Origin: an uncultured Bacteroidales bacterium
Lineage (GTDB): Bacteria > Bacteroidota > Bacteroidia > Bacteroidales > P3
Assembly: GCA_900317955.1 (NCBI GenBank)
Contig: ONIP01000006.1
Location: forward strand, 1-64,000
Reading direction: 5' to 3'
DNA: 64,000 bases
Shown here: one piece after another, positions 44,068-52,488 of the stretch
How positions within the stretch are numbered: position 1 is the first letter of the stretch
Layout of the letters: each line of letters begins with the position of its first letter
The notes under the pieces: model-generated
What the model saw: the letters and a program-made list of their open reading frames with translations, nothing else
Database searches by the model: none
What the model was told of the DNA's origin: nothing
Position numbers and translations under genes: made by a program

Positions 44068-44697
44068 ATGAAAGGCAGACGAAGTTCCATAGCGATATTG
44101 CTGCTGCTGAGTTGCAGCGTAGCACATAGCCAGACCAAGCCTGCCACCACGCCACTGCCGATGATATACTATCAGCCAGGCTGCTGGCACATGGGCCCGA
44201 CTGCACAGATGCCACAGTACATAGTTATGCCCGAGGAGATGTGTCCCGACTCGGCAGACCTGCTGATAGAAGAGGCGCGCCGACACCTTGGCAAACCCTA
44301 CCACTATGGCGGCAAGGGGCCAAAAGTGTTTGACTGTGCAGGATTTGCCCGTTATGTGTACATGAAATTTGGTTTTACCCTTCCGGGAGGTTCCGTTCCA
44401 CAATACCGTCTGGGACGCAACATAAAAGACAGAACGAAGTTGCAAAAGGGCGACTTGGTGTTTTTCCAGGGACGTTCTGGCAAGGGCGGCGTGGGGCACA
44501 CGGGAATAGTGACCGAGGTGGACACGAACACGGGGGTATTCAGGTTTATCCATGCAGCAGTTTCGACAGGGGTGATTATCTCCTACTCTACCGAGGCATA
44601 CTATGCCAAAAGATACATCGGAGCGCGCCGCCTGCTGGGCGACCGACAAAAAGCGGAAGACCCGCTACCACGCAAGAATGGAAAAAACAGGAAGTAG
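44068..44697 (+). CDS. NlpC/P60 peptidoglycan hydrolase
   Basis: A 209-residue exported cell-wall hydrolase cutting peptide stems. Signal peptide 1-21; NlpC/P60 domain with catalytic Cys in FDCAGFARYVY, His in GVGHTGIVTEV, and a third polar site in FIHAAVS. The usual FDCSG is FDCAG here. The start is the ATG at 44068, giving a normal signal peptide; the open frame upstream overlaps the ligase gene. It follows the ligase closely and converges with the GIN-domain gene, separated by a terminator. Confidence 0.9.
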   Translation: MKGRRSSIAILLLLSCSVAHSQTKPATTPLPMIYYQPGCWHMGPTAQMPQYIVMPEEMCPDSADLLIEEARRHLGKPYHYGGKGPKVFDCAGFARYVYMKFGFTLPGGSVPQYRLGRNIKDRTKLQKGDLVFFQGRSGKGGVGHTGIVTEVDTNTGVFRFIHAAVSTGVIISYSTEAYYAKRYIGARRLLGDRQKAEDPLPRKNGKNRK

Positions 44698-44732
44698 CAT
44701 CTGGGATACATCCCCTATGCCACTAAAATAAA

Positions 44733-44771
44733 TGAAGAGAGGCACTCTGTGAGGATTGCCTCTCTGTTTTC
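44733..44771. terminator. Bidirectional terminator, NlpC/P60 and GIN-barrel genes
   Basis: AGAGAGGCA (44736-44744) pairs with TGCCTCTCT (44757-44765), flanked by AATGA and TTTTCATT, between convergent genes. Confidence 0.75.
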
Positions 44772-44807
44772 ATTATCGTTGGGGAAATACCTGTTTCGTC
44801 AATGATA

Positions 44808-46211
44808 TTACAGCCCTAAAATAAAGCCAAACTTGATGGGGTAGACATCGCGATCCATGTTTTTAAACACAGGCATGGTGGGCATCTGCACGAAGACTCC
44901 TATATTTGAAAATACAAGTGTAAGGCGGGCATCAAGTTTGTAAGGGTTCATCACACGGGAGACATCCTCGACATTAGTCACCTTGGCATTGTCCGTGAAG
45001 GATTTCCCCTTGTGCTTCAGGCCGGTATTGCCACTGGTGTAATTCAGTCCGGGGATGGCGGCAAGGGCAATGCCGAACTTCTTTGAGGTTTTATACATGA
45101 CAGACAACGGCATTGTGACATAGCGGGCAACAAGCCGGCTCGCCCATTTGGCGTTGGCGTGTTCTATTCGACTAAAAGTATTGACATCGGGGGTTTGTGT
45201 AGGCACTACCGATGTATATACGTCGCCAGAAAAGCGGTAGACATCCGACTCATAGCCAATGCCAATGCCGATAACCCAGTGTTTGATGTTAAGCGGGGTA
45301 TGAATGAGTGCCAGCTGGTAAGAGGAGAAAGTAGTGCCAAGCGAATAGGGAGCGCTCATGCCGTTGAGACCGCTGAGGGGAGCATCGCCCCAGTTGGTGA
45401 AGGCCCACGCAAACGAAAGGTGGAAACCGGGTTTGTTGGTGGATTTTTTACTTTTTTCAGGTTTGGGATCAATCGAGGGAAGATGCGACAGGTCTGGAAC
45501 TCTCAACTTATCGACCTTTCTGTCAACCTTGGCGCGCACATGCTCTGAAAATTCCTCAGCGTCGTTGTACTCATCGGATACCACGCCGTCGTAACCGTCG
45601 ATAGTCAGCTTGGCAAAATCGGAGACAGACTCGTAGAGGGATGTTCCTCGGAAATAAGAGACATGCAGCATTGCATAATCTTCAGATTTCATTCGAAGAA
45701 TGTCTCCGGCACAAGGGACTACGACGGAAATCTTGGAAAAGTCTTCTGCATGCAACTCCAAAACACCTGCCCTGAGGGTATCGTTCTCCGAAGTAGGCAT
45801 CACCGACACCTGGCTGTAGTCGGCAGTACTTATATTCAACAACGAAAGGTCACCACAATGGGACATCGTCACAGCTGAGTAGTCCTCGGTGATGATATCC
45901 AGTTTCCCTCTCTGCACGAGATGGATAACCAAGTTGCCTGCTCCTGGCTTGGCGTTGATGCTCAAGCCTCCCTTAGAGCTGAGGGCATAAGTGAACAATT
46001 TGTCGACTCCGTGGCCGATAAAATTCTTATCGGATGTCAAATAGGAAATTGTGTCATCCACAATCGACACATTGGCATAGCCGCTGATGGATACTTTCGA
46101 CACCTGTCCGCCCAGCATGACACGCGAAACTTTGATGGTGTCGTCGTCCACATTTGCCGCTGCCGAAAAGGCTGTCAGCAGGGTGGCAAGAAGAATCATA
46201 GTGTGTTTCAT
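44808..46211 (-). CDS. GIN-domain (DUF2807) protein with C-terminal outer membrane barrel
   Basis: A 467-residue exported protein. Signal peptide 1-19; residues about 30-210 form a GIN/DUF2807 ladder (VSKVSISGYANVSIVDD, LSINAKPGAGNLVIHL, KLDIITEDYSAVTMSHCGDL), a parallel beta structure found in Bacteroidota surface proteins. A charged linker (KPEKSKKSTNKPG) follows, then about 200 residues of amphipathic strands ending with a hydrophobic strand (KFGFILGL), typical of a small outer membrane barrel. It is downstream of an ECF sigma/anti-sigma pair and probably in their operon. Confidence 0.8.
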   Translation of the reverse strand: MKHTMILLATLLTAFSAAANVDDDTIKVSRVMLGGQVSKVSISGYANVSIVDDTISYLTSDKNFIGHGVDKLFTYALSSKGGLSINAKPGAGNLVIHLVQRGKLDIITEDYSAVTMSHCGDLSLLNISTADYSQVSVMPTSENDTLRAGVLELHAEDFSKISVVVPCAGDILRMKSEDYAMLHVSYFRGTSLYESVSDFAKLTIDGYDGVVSDEYNDAEEFSEHVRAKVDRKVDKLRVPDLSHLPSIDPKPEKSKKSTNKPGFHLSFAWAFTNWGDAPLSGLNGMSAPYSLGTTFSSYQLALIHTPLNIKHWVIGIGIGYESDVYRFSGDVYTSVVPTQTPDVNTFSRIEHANAKWASRLVARYVTMPLSVMYKTSKKFGIALAAIPGLNYTSGNTGLKHKGKSFTDNAKVTNVEDVSRVMNPYKLDARLTLVFSNIGVFVQMPTMPVFKNMDRDVYPIKFGFILGL

Positions 46212-46266
46212 GATATTAATGTTTTAATTATTTTTTATTCTATTGTATTTTAATTGGTTTCAACTC

Positions 46267-47010
46267 TTATAGGGATGCCAGCATGGCACGGGTGTCGCCT
46301 TGGGCACGGAGCATTCGAGCCCTGAGACGGTCGTAGAGGCTACGACCCTGCGTCAACAGTTCCTCTACATAAAAAGGGCTATAGGTCGTGTCGACCTCGG
46401 CCACCGCAACAGGCTCCTCGGGCACTAACAATATGTCGGTGTAGATAATCACCGTGGTTTCGGTGGCTATAGCCCGCTGCGGTTCAGTGGGCTTGGTTTC
46501 GGCCAAAAGAGGCTCTTCCGACAGAGTTTCGTGCTGGGATACAGCAGGAGCAGGCTCCACAACTGCCTTTGCCTTGATGTTTGTCGGAGTGGCGGGCTTG
46601 ACGACGGGAGTTTTTGATGTATTGATCTCCTCGGATGAGCGTTGGGGACACAACTCCGTCACGACCTTTGTGGGGTTCTCCATGGGCGACATCTCGGCGA
46701 CAACAGGTTGTTGCGGAGTCCTTTCGGTGAACTGCCATACACCCACCAGCAAAAGAGCGGCCACGCAGGCAACGGCTGCCCACCGCCATATAGGCATGAG
46801 GACAGGTTTATACCGCAATAAAGACTCCTTGTCGGGAAAGACCACGGGTGCCGGTTCCAACTTCAAACCTGAGTCGTAGAGCGACAACTCATCGGCAAAG
46901 TCGGGATGCTGTTGCAAGAAAGCTTCGACTTCGATGCGTTCCGCTTCGGTCAGCTGTCCTTCGGCATACTGGTAGAAGTAATATTCGTAATTATCTGTTG
47001 TTATTGTCAT
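46267..47010 (-). CDS. Putative anti-sigma factor, single-pass membrane protein
   Basis: A 247-residue protein with a cytoplasmic N-terminus of the zinc-finger-free anti-sigma type (YYFYQYAEGQLTEAERIEVEAFLQQHPDFADEL), one membrane helix (about 76-92, WAAVACVAALLLVGVW), and a Pro/Thr/Glu-rich periplasmic tail. It overlaps the end of the ECF sigma gene by 20 bases, the usual arrangement for a cognate regulator pair. The periplasmic tail has no recognised sensory fold. Confidence 0.82.
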   Translation of the reverse strand: MTITTDNYEYYFYQYAEGQLTEAERIEVEAFLQQHPDFADELSLYDSGLKLEPAPVVFPDKESLLRYKPVLMPIWRWAAVACVAALLLVGVWQFTERTPQQPVVAEMSPMENPTKVVTELCPQRSSEEINTSKTPVVKPATPTNIKAKAVVEPAPAVSQHETLSEEPLLAETKPTEPQRAIATETTVIIYTDILLVPEEPVAVAEVDTTYSPFYVEELLTQGRSLYDRLRARMLRAQGDTRAMLASL

Positions 47011-47488
47011 ATCCTAATGCAATTAATTGTTTCTTCATAGTTATACGTGCGCGAAAAAGGTAGACGGAGACCTGTGTTTCGCTGATATTCAGAACTTCTG
47101 CAATCTCACGGCAGGAATAGCCCTCAACATCTTTCAACATAAGAGCCGAGCGTTGAATCTCTGGCAACTTGGCCGACGCCTTCTGAAGAGCATCGCGCAA
47201 ATCGAATGACACGTCGGGAGCAACAACCTTCTCCCCTATCAAGTCGGGGGCATTGTCTTCATGGACTTTGTGATGACGGTGCTGACTCATAACCCAGTTA
47301 TGGACTACCGTGAGGAGGAAGGATTTCACTTTCTCGACATTGACGCTGTCGCGGTGTTCCCATAATGCAGTATATGCTTCTTGTACAGCATCTTTCCCAA
47401 TATCTTCATCGCAAGAACAATGTATCGCGAACCGATACACGTCGTCTGCCCAGAGGGTTACTGCATTATTATATTCCTTCAATGTCAT
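46991..47488 (-). CDS. ECF-type RNA polymerase sigma factor
   Basis: A 165-residue sigma-70-family extracytoplasmic-function factor. Region 2 includes DVYRFAIHCSCDEDIGKDAVQEAYTALWEH and HNWVMSQHRHHK; region 4 includes LPEIQRSALMLKDVEGYSCREIAEVLNISETQVSVYLFRAR. It should direct polymerase to a small regulon, probably including this operon. It is not SigP by context: it carries its own anti-sigma partner. A -7 element for housekeeping sigma lies 24 bases upstream. Confidence 0.95.
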   Translation of the reverse strand: MTLKEYNNAVTLWADDVYRFAIHCSCDEDIGKDAVQEAYTALWEHRDSVNVEKVKSFLLTVVHNWVMSQHRHHKVHEDNAPDLIGEKVVAPDVSFDLRDALQKASAKLPEIQRSALMLKDVEGYSCREIAEVLNISETQVSVYLFRARITMKKQLIALGYDNNNR

Positions 47489-47511
47489 TTGCCTAATAAA
47501 CGCGCCAGAAG

Positions 47512-47519
47512 CAAAAATA
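47512..47519 (-). promoter_or_regulatory. -7 element before the ECF sigma operon
   Basis: The minus strand reads TATTTTTG, matching TAnnTTTG, 23 bases before the start codon. Confidence 0.55.
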
Positions 47520-47589
47520 CTACAGTTGTACGAAAAAAAATTTTACGTGGCTCGGGGAAAAGGCAAAATAGTAATTGAGGGAAAAGGAG

Positions 47590-48633
47590 TTAAAACGTGT
47601 CGGGAGGCGACACCATCTGGAAAATATCCTGCAGTTTGGGGGTAAGAATGATTTCGGTGCGACGGTTTGCCGCCTTGTTGGCAGCGGAGTCGTTTGGTTT
47701 TTTAGGGGCATATTCGCCATGACCTGCGGCTTCGACCCGCTCGGGACTGATGGCAGGACCTTCTTTCAACAGCAGTTTGACGATGGCTGTGGCTCGCATG
47801 ACGCTGAGGTCCCAATTGTCTTTCACAGCCGACGAGCCGCGATAGGCATCGTTGTCGGTGTGACCTTCGACCATAATATTCAAGTCGGTATGCACTTCGA
47901 GTTCCTTGGCCAACTTTTTGATGGCTTCGACCCCTTTGCCCGATGGGGTCCAGCTGCCGGGGGCAAAAAGCAGTTTATCTTCCATGGAGACATAAACTTT
48001 GCCGTCTTTTACATCGACTTGCAAGCCGTTGTCGGCAAAACCCACCAAGGCTCGCTGGACCGAAGTGCGCAGATTTTCCAGTTCCTGTTCGGCAGCCTGC
48101 AAGGCTTGGGAAGTGGCCATACTGCTGTGTTCCAGTTGCTGTTGACGCTCTTCAAGTTCACGCTGCTGGGCAAGCAGATTTTTCTCGCGAACTTGGAATG
48201 CCTTTTCTTTCTCATTCAGTTCGCGGGTGCGTTGCTCAAGTAGTTTGTTGACTTTGGTGAGGTCGCGGCTCTTGCCAGTGAGTTGCTGCATGAAATTCTC
48301 CACGGTGGTGTCGTAACGGAGCTGAAGGGCGGCATAAGAGCGGTTGATGGATGCCACGGTGGCCTCACATTCCTGACGGGCGGCGGCGAGGTCACTCATA
48401 GCGACAGTCATGGACTGTCCTTGGCGGACGAGTTCGGCATTTTCCTCACGAAGTTCTTGGAGCTCTTGTTTTGAAAGGTTCCAACCCTTTACCGCCTGGC
48501 TGTATTGAGACTGGAGGGACTCGTATTCTCTCAAGGTGACGCAAGAAGAGAAAAGTAGGGTGACCATAGAGAGCATGAAAATAGAAGAAAGACGGATAGT
48601 GGGCGTTAATAAAGCGTGTTTCATCATGTACAT
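47590..48633 (-). CDS. OmpA-family lipoprotein with coiled coil
   Basis: A 347-residue protein with a lipobox (TLLFSSC, Cys 31), a long coiled-coil region (about 40-200, many Glu/Gln/Leu heptads, RELEERQQQLEHSS) and a C-terminal OmpA domain (about 215-340). The peptidoglycan-binding motif reads IMVEGHTDNDAY, then NWDLSVMRATAIVKLL and AANRRTEIILTP. It probably tethers the outer membrane to peptidoglycan. Three adjacent in-frame Met codons at the start (48633, 48627, 48624) make the exact start uncertain. It is separate from the sigma operon (101-base gap). Confidence 0.9.
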   Translation of the reverse strand: MYMMKHALLTPTIRLSSIFMLSMVTLLFSSCVTLREYESLQSQYSQAVKGWNLSKQELQELREENAELVRQGQSMTVAMSDLAAARQECEATVASINRSYAALQLRYDTTVENFMQQLTGKSRDLTKVNKLLEQRTRELNEKEKAFQVREKNLLAQQRELEERQQQLEHSSMATSQALQAAEQELENLRTSVQRALVGFADNGLQVDVKDGKVYVSMEDKLLFAPGSWTPSGKGVEAIKKLAKELEVHTDLNIMVEGHTDNDAYRGSSAVKDNWDLSVMRATAIVKLLLKEGPAISPERVEAAGHGEYAPKKPNDSAANKAANRRTEIILTPKLQDIFQMVSPPDTF

Positions 48634-48759
48634 TTTTTATGTGGGGAAGAGACCCATGAAGTTGCTATAAAAAGGTAACGACGGAGTAAAGATTTTATTG
48701 TATAAGCGAGAGAGACGTTTTATAGTATAGATTCAACCTCGAAGTGCAACACCGTTGTG

Positions 48760-48767
48760 CAAAGATA
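48760..48767 (-). promoter_or_regulatory. -7 element before the OmpA-like lipoprotein gene
   Basis: The minus strand reads TATCTTTG at 48767-48760, giving a predicted leader of about 120 bases. No -33 partner is evident. Confidence 0.5.
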
Positions 48768-48863
48768 GCAAGAATTTTTGTTTTGGATTTTTAGCTGTCC
48801 TATAGAATAGGGAAGTATGGCCGCGATTGATGACAGAATTCCCCATTTTTAAGATTATTGTGT

Positions 48864-48894
48864 TTTGCTGGATGACTTATTTTTTGTATCTTTG
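48864..48894 (+). promoter_or_regulatory. Promoter of the CLC channel gene
   Basis: TTTG (48864-48867), 19 bases, TATCTTTG (48887-48894): full consensus, 16 bases before the ATG at 48911. It lies within the longer open frame that starts at 48827, so that longer start is rejected. Confidence 0.8.
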
Positions 48895-48910
48895 CAAATT
48901 GTTTTTCGAC

Positions 48911-50713
48911 ATGACAAGTTACAAAGAAATATATAAGAAATTATTTACTTGGCGGTTACACCACATTTCAGAACAAAACTATTTGTTGTTGCTGAGTGTG
49001 ATTGTGGGTGTGCTGAGCGGATTGGCAGCCGTGGTACTGAAGACTGTGGTGCACCTTTCGGGGAGATATGTCATGTCTGTAGGTGGAGCACATTTTGCAA
49101 CCGGCGGAGGCAATATGCTCATACTTTTCGCCCCTTTGATAGGCATTTTGCTGACCATCGTTTTTGTAAAGTATATAATTAAAGGCCATATAGGCCACGG
49201 TATACCGGCAGTGCTACTTGCCATTTCTCGCAAAAAAGGGGCTCTTCCTCCCCGCAATATGTACACCTCGTTGGTGGCCTCGACGCTCACGGTTGCTTTT
49301 GGCGGCAGCGTGGGACTCGAAGCGCCCATTGCTTCGACAGGCAGTGCAATTGGGTCGAATGTAGGACGGTTTTTCCACGTAAGTTCGAAGGGGGTGAAAT
49401 TGCTGTTAGGTTGCGGAGCTGCGGGAGCCATTGCAGGCATATTCAAAGCCCCATTGGCCGGAGTGCTGTTCACGGTGGAAGTGCTGATGTTTGACATGAC
49501 AATGACCACTGCTGTACCGTTGCTGATTTCGGCATTGTCAGCCTCGACGGTAGCTTATTTTCTAATGGGGCAACAGGTGCAGTTTGTGTTCCATGTGGCA
49601 GAGGATTTCACATTGAGCCAGATACCGTTTCTGGTGGTGTTAGGGATATTCTGCGCATTCAGTTCTGTGTACTTTCTGCGTTGCACCGACAAGGTGGAAT
49701 CGTGGTTTGGTCAAACCCAAAACTGGGTTCTGAAATGGCTCGTGGGCGGAGTGGCGTTGGGTATCATGATATTCCTGTTTCCCCCGCTCTACGGTGAAGG
49801 TTACTGGGCATTGACAGAGTTGTTGAACGGAAGCAACGACGACGCGCTTTTTGCCAGCAGCATATTCAACGTATTCAGAGACAATGGGTGGGTGGCACTA
49901 TCCATACTACTGGTTTTGATCTTACTGAAACCCGTGGCCACCGCAACGACAATAGGCAGCGGGGGCGTAGGCGGTACGTTTGGTCCTTCGTTGGTAGTGG
50001 GAGGACTAAGTGGTTATTTCATAGCCGCCTTGGGCAACCAGATAGGACTGCCGACACAGTCAACCGCCAATTTTGCACTGGTGGGAATGGCCGCCGTGAT
50101 GACAGGCGTAATGCATGCCCCGTTTATGGGGGTGTTCCTTATTGCCGAGATTACAGGCGGATATGCGTTGATGGTTCCCCTTCTTATCACAGCAACAGTT
50201 ACTTATATTTGTGTGCAACCGTTTGAGAAGCACTCTATCTATGCGCGGAAACTGGCTGTGAAAGGAGACCTGATGACTCACAACAAAGATGCATCGGCAT
50301 GGCAGCTGATGGACTTGAAGAAGTTGATTGAAACCAATTTTGCCACCTTGTCGTACAACGGTATCCTGCGAGACATAGTGGAGGCTATAAAGAATTCGAA
50401 ACGCAACCTGTTTCCTGTGCTCGATGACGAAGGCCGCTTTCTTGGATTGATAGTCATGGATGACATCCGGCATCTTATTTTTGAAACTGAGTTATACGAC
50501 ACCACCACAATAAGCGATCTGATGATGACGTTCGATGACAAAGACATTGTCCACCTGTCGGATTCGCCAAGCGAAGTGGTGAAGAAATTCCAACTCAGCA
50601 ACCGTTACAACCTCATTGTGGTAGACGACACTGGGCATTATGAGGGATTTTTGTCGCGCGCCAACACATTCTCAGCTTACAGACGCTTTATTTCAGAAAC
50701 CTCAGAAGAGTAG
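48911..50713 (+). CDS. CLC-family chloride channel/antiporter with CBS domains
   Basis: A 600-residue inner membrane protein with the CLC fold over about residues 1-425 and two CBS domains (about 450-595) that bind adenine nucleotides in relatives. Selectivity motifs differ from the classic set: GHGIPAV replaces GSGIP (Ser to His at the central anion site), GLEAPIA replaces GREGP but keeps the gating Glu, and GGTFGPSL matches GxFxP. CLC members move chloride or fluoride, as channel or proton antiporter; which applies is not clear. The start is set by the promoter. Confidence 0.88.
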   Translation: MTSYKEIYKKLFTWRLHHISEQNYLLLLSVIVGVLSGLAAVVLKTVVHLSGRYVMSVGGAHFATGGGNMLILFAPLIGILLTIVFVKYIIKGHIGHGIPAVLLAISRKKGALPPRNMYTSLVASTLTVAFGGSVGLEAPIASTGSAIGSNVGRFFHVSSKGVKLLLGCGAAGAIAGIFKAPLAGVLFTVEVLMFDMTMTTAVPLLISALSASTVAYFLMGQQVQFVFHVAEDFTLSQIPFLVVLGIFCAFSSVYFLRCTDKVESWFGQTQNWVLKWLVGGVALGIMIFLFPPLYGEGYWALTELLNGSNDDALFASSIFNVFRDNGWVALSILLVLILLKPVATATTIGSGGVGGTFGPSLVVGGLSGYFIAALGNQIGLPTQSTANFALVGMAAVMTGVMHAPFMGVFLIAEITGGYALMVPLLITATVTYICVQPFEKHSIYARKLAVKGDLMTHNKDASAWQLMDLKKLIETNFATLSYNGILRDIVEAIKNSKRNLFPVLDDEGRFLGLIVMDDIRHLIFETELYDTTTISDLMMTFDDKDIVHLSDSPSEVVKKFQLSNRYNLIVVDDTGHYEGFLSRANTFSAYRRFISETSEE

Positions 50714-50774
50714 ACAACGCAGACGTGAAGTTGCAGGTCGGACGGCACTGGAAAGTGACGGACTGCTTTTTTTG

Positions 50775-50804
50775 TTGCAATGTCGTGTTTTTTTTGTATC
50801 TTTG
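50775..50804 (+). promoter_or_regulatory. Promoter of the M28 peptidase gene
   Basis: TTG (50775-50777), 19 bases, TATCTTTG (50797-50804), followed by a leader of about 80 bases. Confidence 0.75.
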
Positions 50805-50891
50805 CTTGATTGCACTGTACGCTAATTGTGCAACAACCATTTTATACTCAATAAAATAAATTATTATATAATAATAAAGATGCGCATAAAA

Positions 50892-52403
50892 ATGAAGAAG
50901 ATCTTTGCCCTGATGGCTGTTTTGGCCTTTGTTGCCTCCAGTGTAGCCAACGCTCAGGAGGAAGTAACCAAGGACACCCTGCTCCGCGCCAACACCGACA
51001 CATTGATGAAGCATGTACGCATACTGGCATCATCGCAATACGAGGGACGGATGGCTGGGTCGCAGGCTTTTCTGGAAGCCGCCGACTATTGTGCCGGAGT
51101 ATTGTCCTCTTATGGCGTGAAGCCGTTCCAGGATGAATGGGGTCAGTACTTTCAGGTGGAATACAACGAAATTGAGAACTGTAATTTTTACACGTATGTA
51201 AACGACAACGATGTGCGGGTGCAGTACGTACTGGGACGTGACTACGTGTGCTCAAGCATGACCGGACGAGGATACACAAACGCTCCCGTGGTGTTTTGCG
51301 GATGGGGCATCGACCACCATTCGTTTAACGAATATGCCAAAGTCGATGTACGTGGCAAGGTTGTTCTCTGCCTGTCGGGCGTACCCGAGTTTCTGCCTGG
51401 CAAAGTGACAGAGCCATACGCCACCATGCGTGGCAAGGCCGAGGTTGCCAAGAAGCACGGCGCAATAGGATTGGTGTGCATCAATATGTCGGAGACTTGC
51501 AGGCCATACGAAGTTCAACATCAGGCCTGGTGCGGCGAGGGGGCTCAACAATTGACTTTCCCCGTAGTGCAGCCAACCCGGGATATGGGAGCCGCACTCC
51601 TTGCCGACGAACAGATGACACTCGACTCAGTGGTTACTACGTTGACAGAAAGCATGACTCCCCAGTCTTTCCACTTACGCAAAAACTTCGAAATCAACAT
51701 CAATGCAAGATACCGTTCGAACGCAACCACAGCTAATGTGGTGGGAGTGCTGCCCGGACACGATGACAAAATGAAACATGAATATATTGTTGTGGGTGCC
51801 CACCTTGACCATGTAGGTATTCAAGGCAACACCTGCCTTTTCCCCGGTGCCAACGACAACGCCAGCGGAGTGTCCGCTATCTTGGAAGCCGCACGACTGC
51901 TGACTGTCAATGCCCCGAAGAACATTGAGTACAACAAGCGTTCAATTATATTTGTCCTGTTCTCGGGTGGAGAGTTGCAGAATCTCGGAGCCGAGATTTT
52001 TGTGTCGAATTTCCCGAAATTGCACAATGTGGAATGCTTCATCAATGCCGAGTGCATCGGCCAAGGGGACAGCATACAGGTTCTTGGCAACAAACGGTTC
52101 CCGCAACTGTGGAAAATTGCCGAGCGCAATGATTCGATTTCGACCAAATCGTTGGTTAAAGGAACGCGTACCATGCCCCGAGGCGATGCCGCCGCTTTTG
52201 CGCAAATCGGCATTCCCTCATTGGTGTTCACTGGTTCGATGGGCAGTTTGAACGACCATGTTCCCAGCGACATATCCGAAAATATTGACCGCGACCTGCT
52301 AACCAAGAACGCAAGTTTGATGGCCGAAGTTATTTACGAGCTCTCATTGGGCGACTACCAAGGCCGTTCCATACGCTCAAAACGTTTCAAATTTGACGAA
52401 TAA
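50892..52403 (+). CDS. M28-family metallopeptidase homologue, general-base Glu replaced
   Basis: A 503-residue exported protein: signal peptide (MKKIFALMAVLAFVASSVANAQ), a PA domain inserted near 120-250, and an M28 aminopeptidase domain. Metal-site motifs are VGAHLDHVG (about 302-310), GANDNASGVS, NAECIGQ and DHVPSD. The catalytic pair normally GEE is FSGGEL: G360 stands where the general-base Glu should be, with the metal ligand E361 kept, and the later Asp ligand is Glu (NAEC). It may be inactive or altered. The start is the ATG at 50892; another lies at 50880. Confidence 0.85.
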   Translation: MKKIFALMAVLAFVASSVANAQEEVTKDTLLRANTDTLMKHVRILASSQYEGRMAGSQAFLEAADYCAGVLSSYGVKPFQDEWGQYFQVEYNEIENCNFYTYVNDNDVRVQYVLGRDYVCSSMTGRGYTNAPVVFCGWGIDHHSFNEYAKVDVRGKVVLCLSGVPEFLPGKVTEPYATMRGKAEVAKKHGAIGLVCINMSETCRPYEVQHQAWCGEGAQQLTFPVVQPTRDMGAALLADEQMTLDSVVTTLTESMTPQSFHLRKNFEININARYRSNATTANVVGVLPGHDDKMKHEYIVVGAHLDHVGIQGNTCLFPGANDNASGVSAILEAARLLTVNAPKNIEYNKRSIIFVLFSGGELQNLGAEIFVSNFPKLHNVECFINAECIGQGDSIQVLGNKRFPQLWKIAERNDSISTKSLVKGTRTMPRGDAAAFAQIGIPSLVFTGSMGSLNDHVPSDISENIDRDLLTKNASLMAEVIYELSLGDYQGRSIRSKRFKFDE

Positions 52404-52488
52404 AACAGGTTACGAGGGGTAGAGGCAACAACTGCGGGACTTCCGTAGCAATTGACCAGTAAACCCTCGATATTCAACTAACATACCT

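Noticed and set aside
46991..47488. ECF factor as SigP, the PorX partner
   Set aside because: It has its own overlapping anti-sigma gene and lies 28 kb from porX; no evidence links them.
48827..48910. N-terminal extension of the CLC protein
   Set aside because: The promoter at 48864-48894 lies within it; the start at 48911 gives a normal CLC N-terminus.
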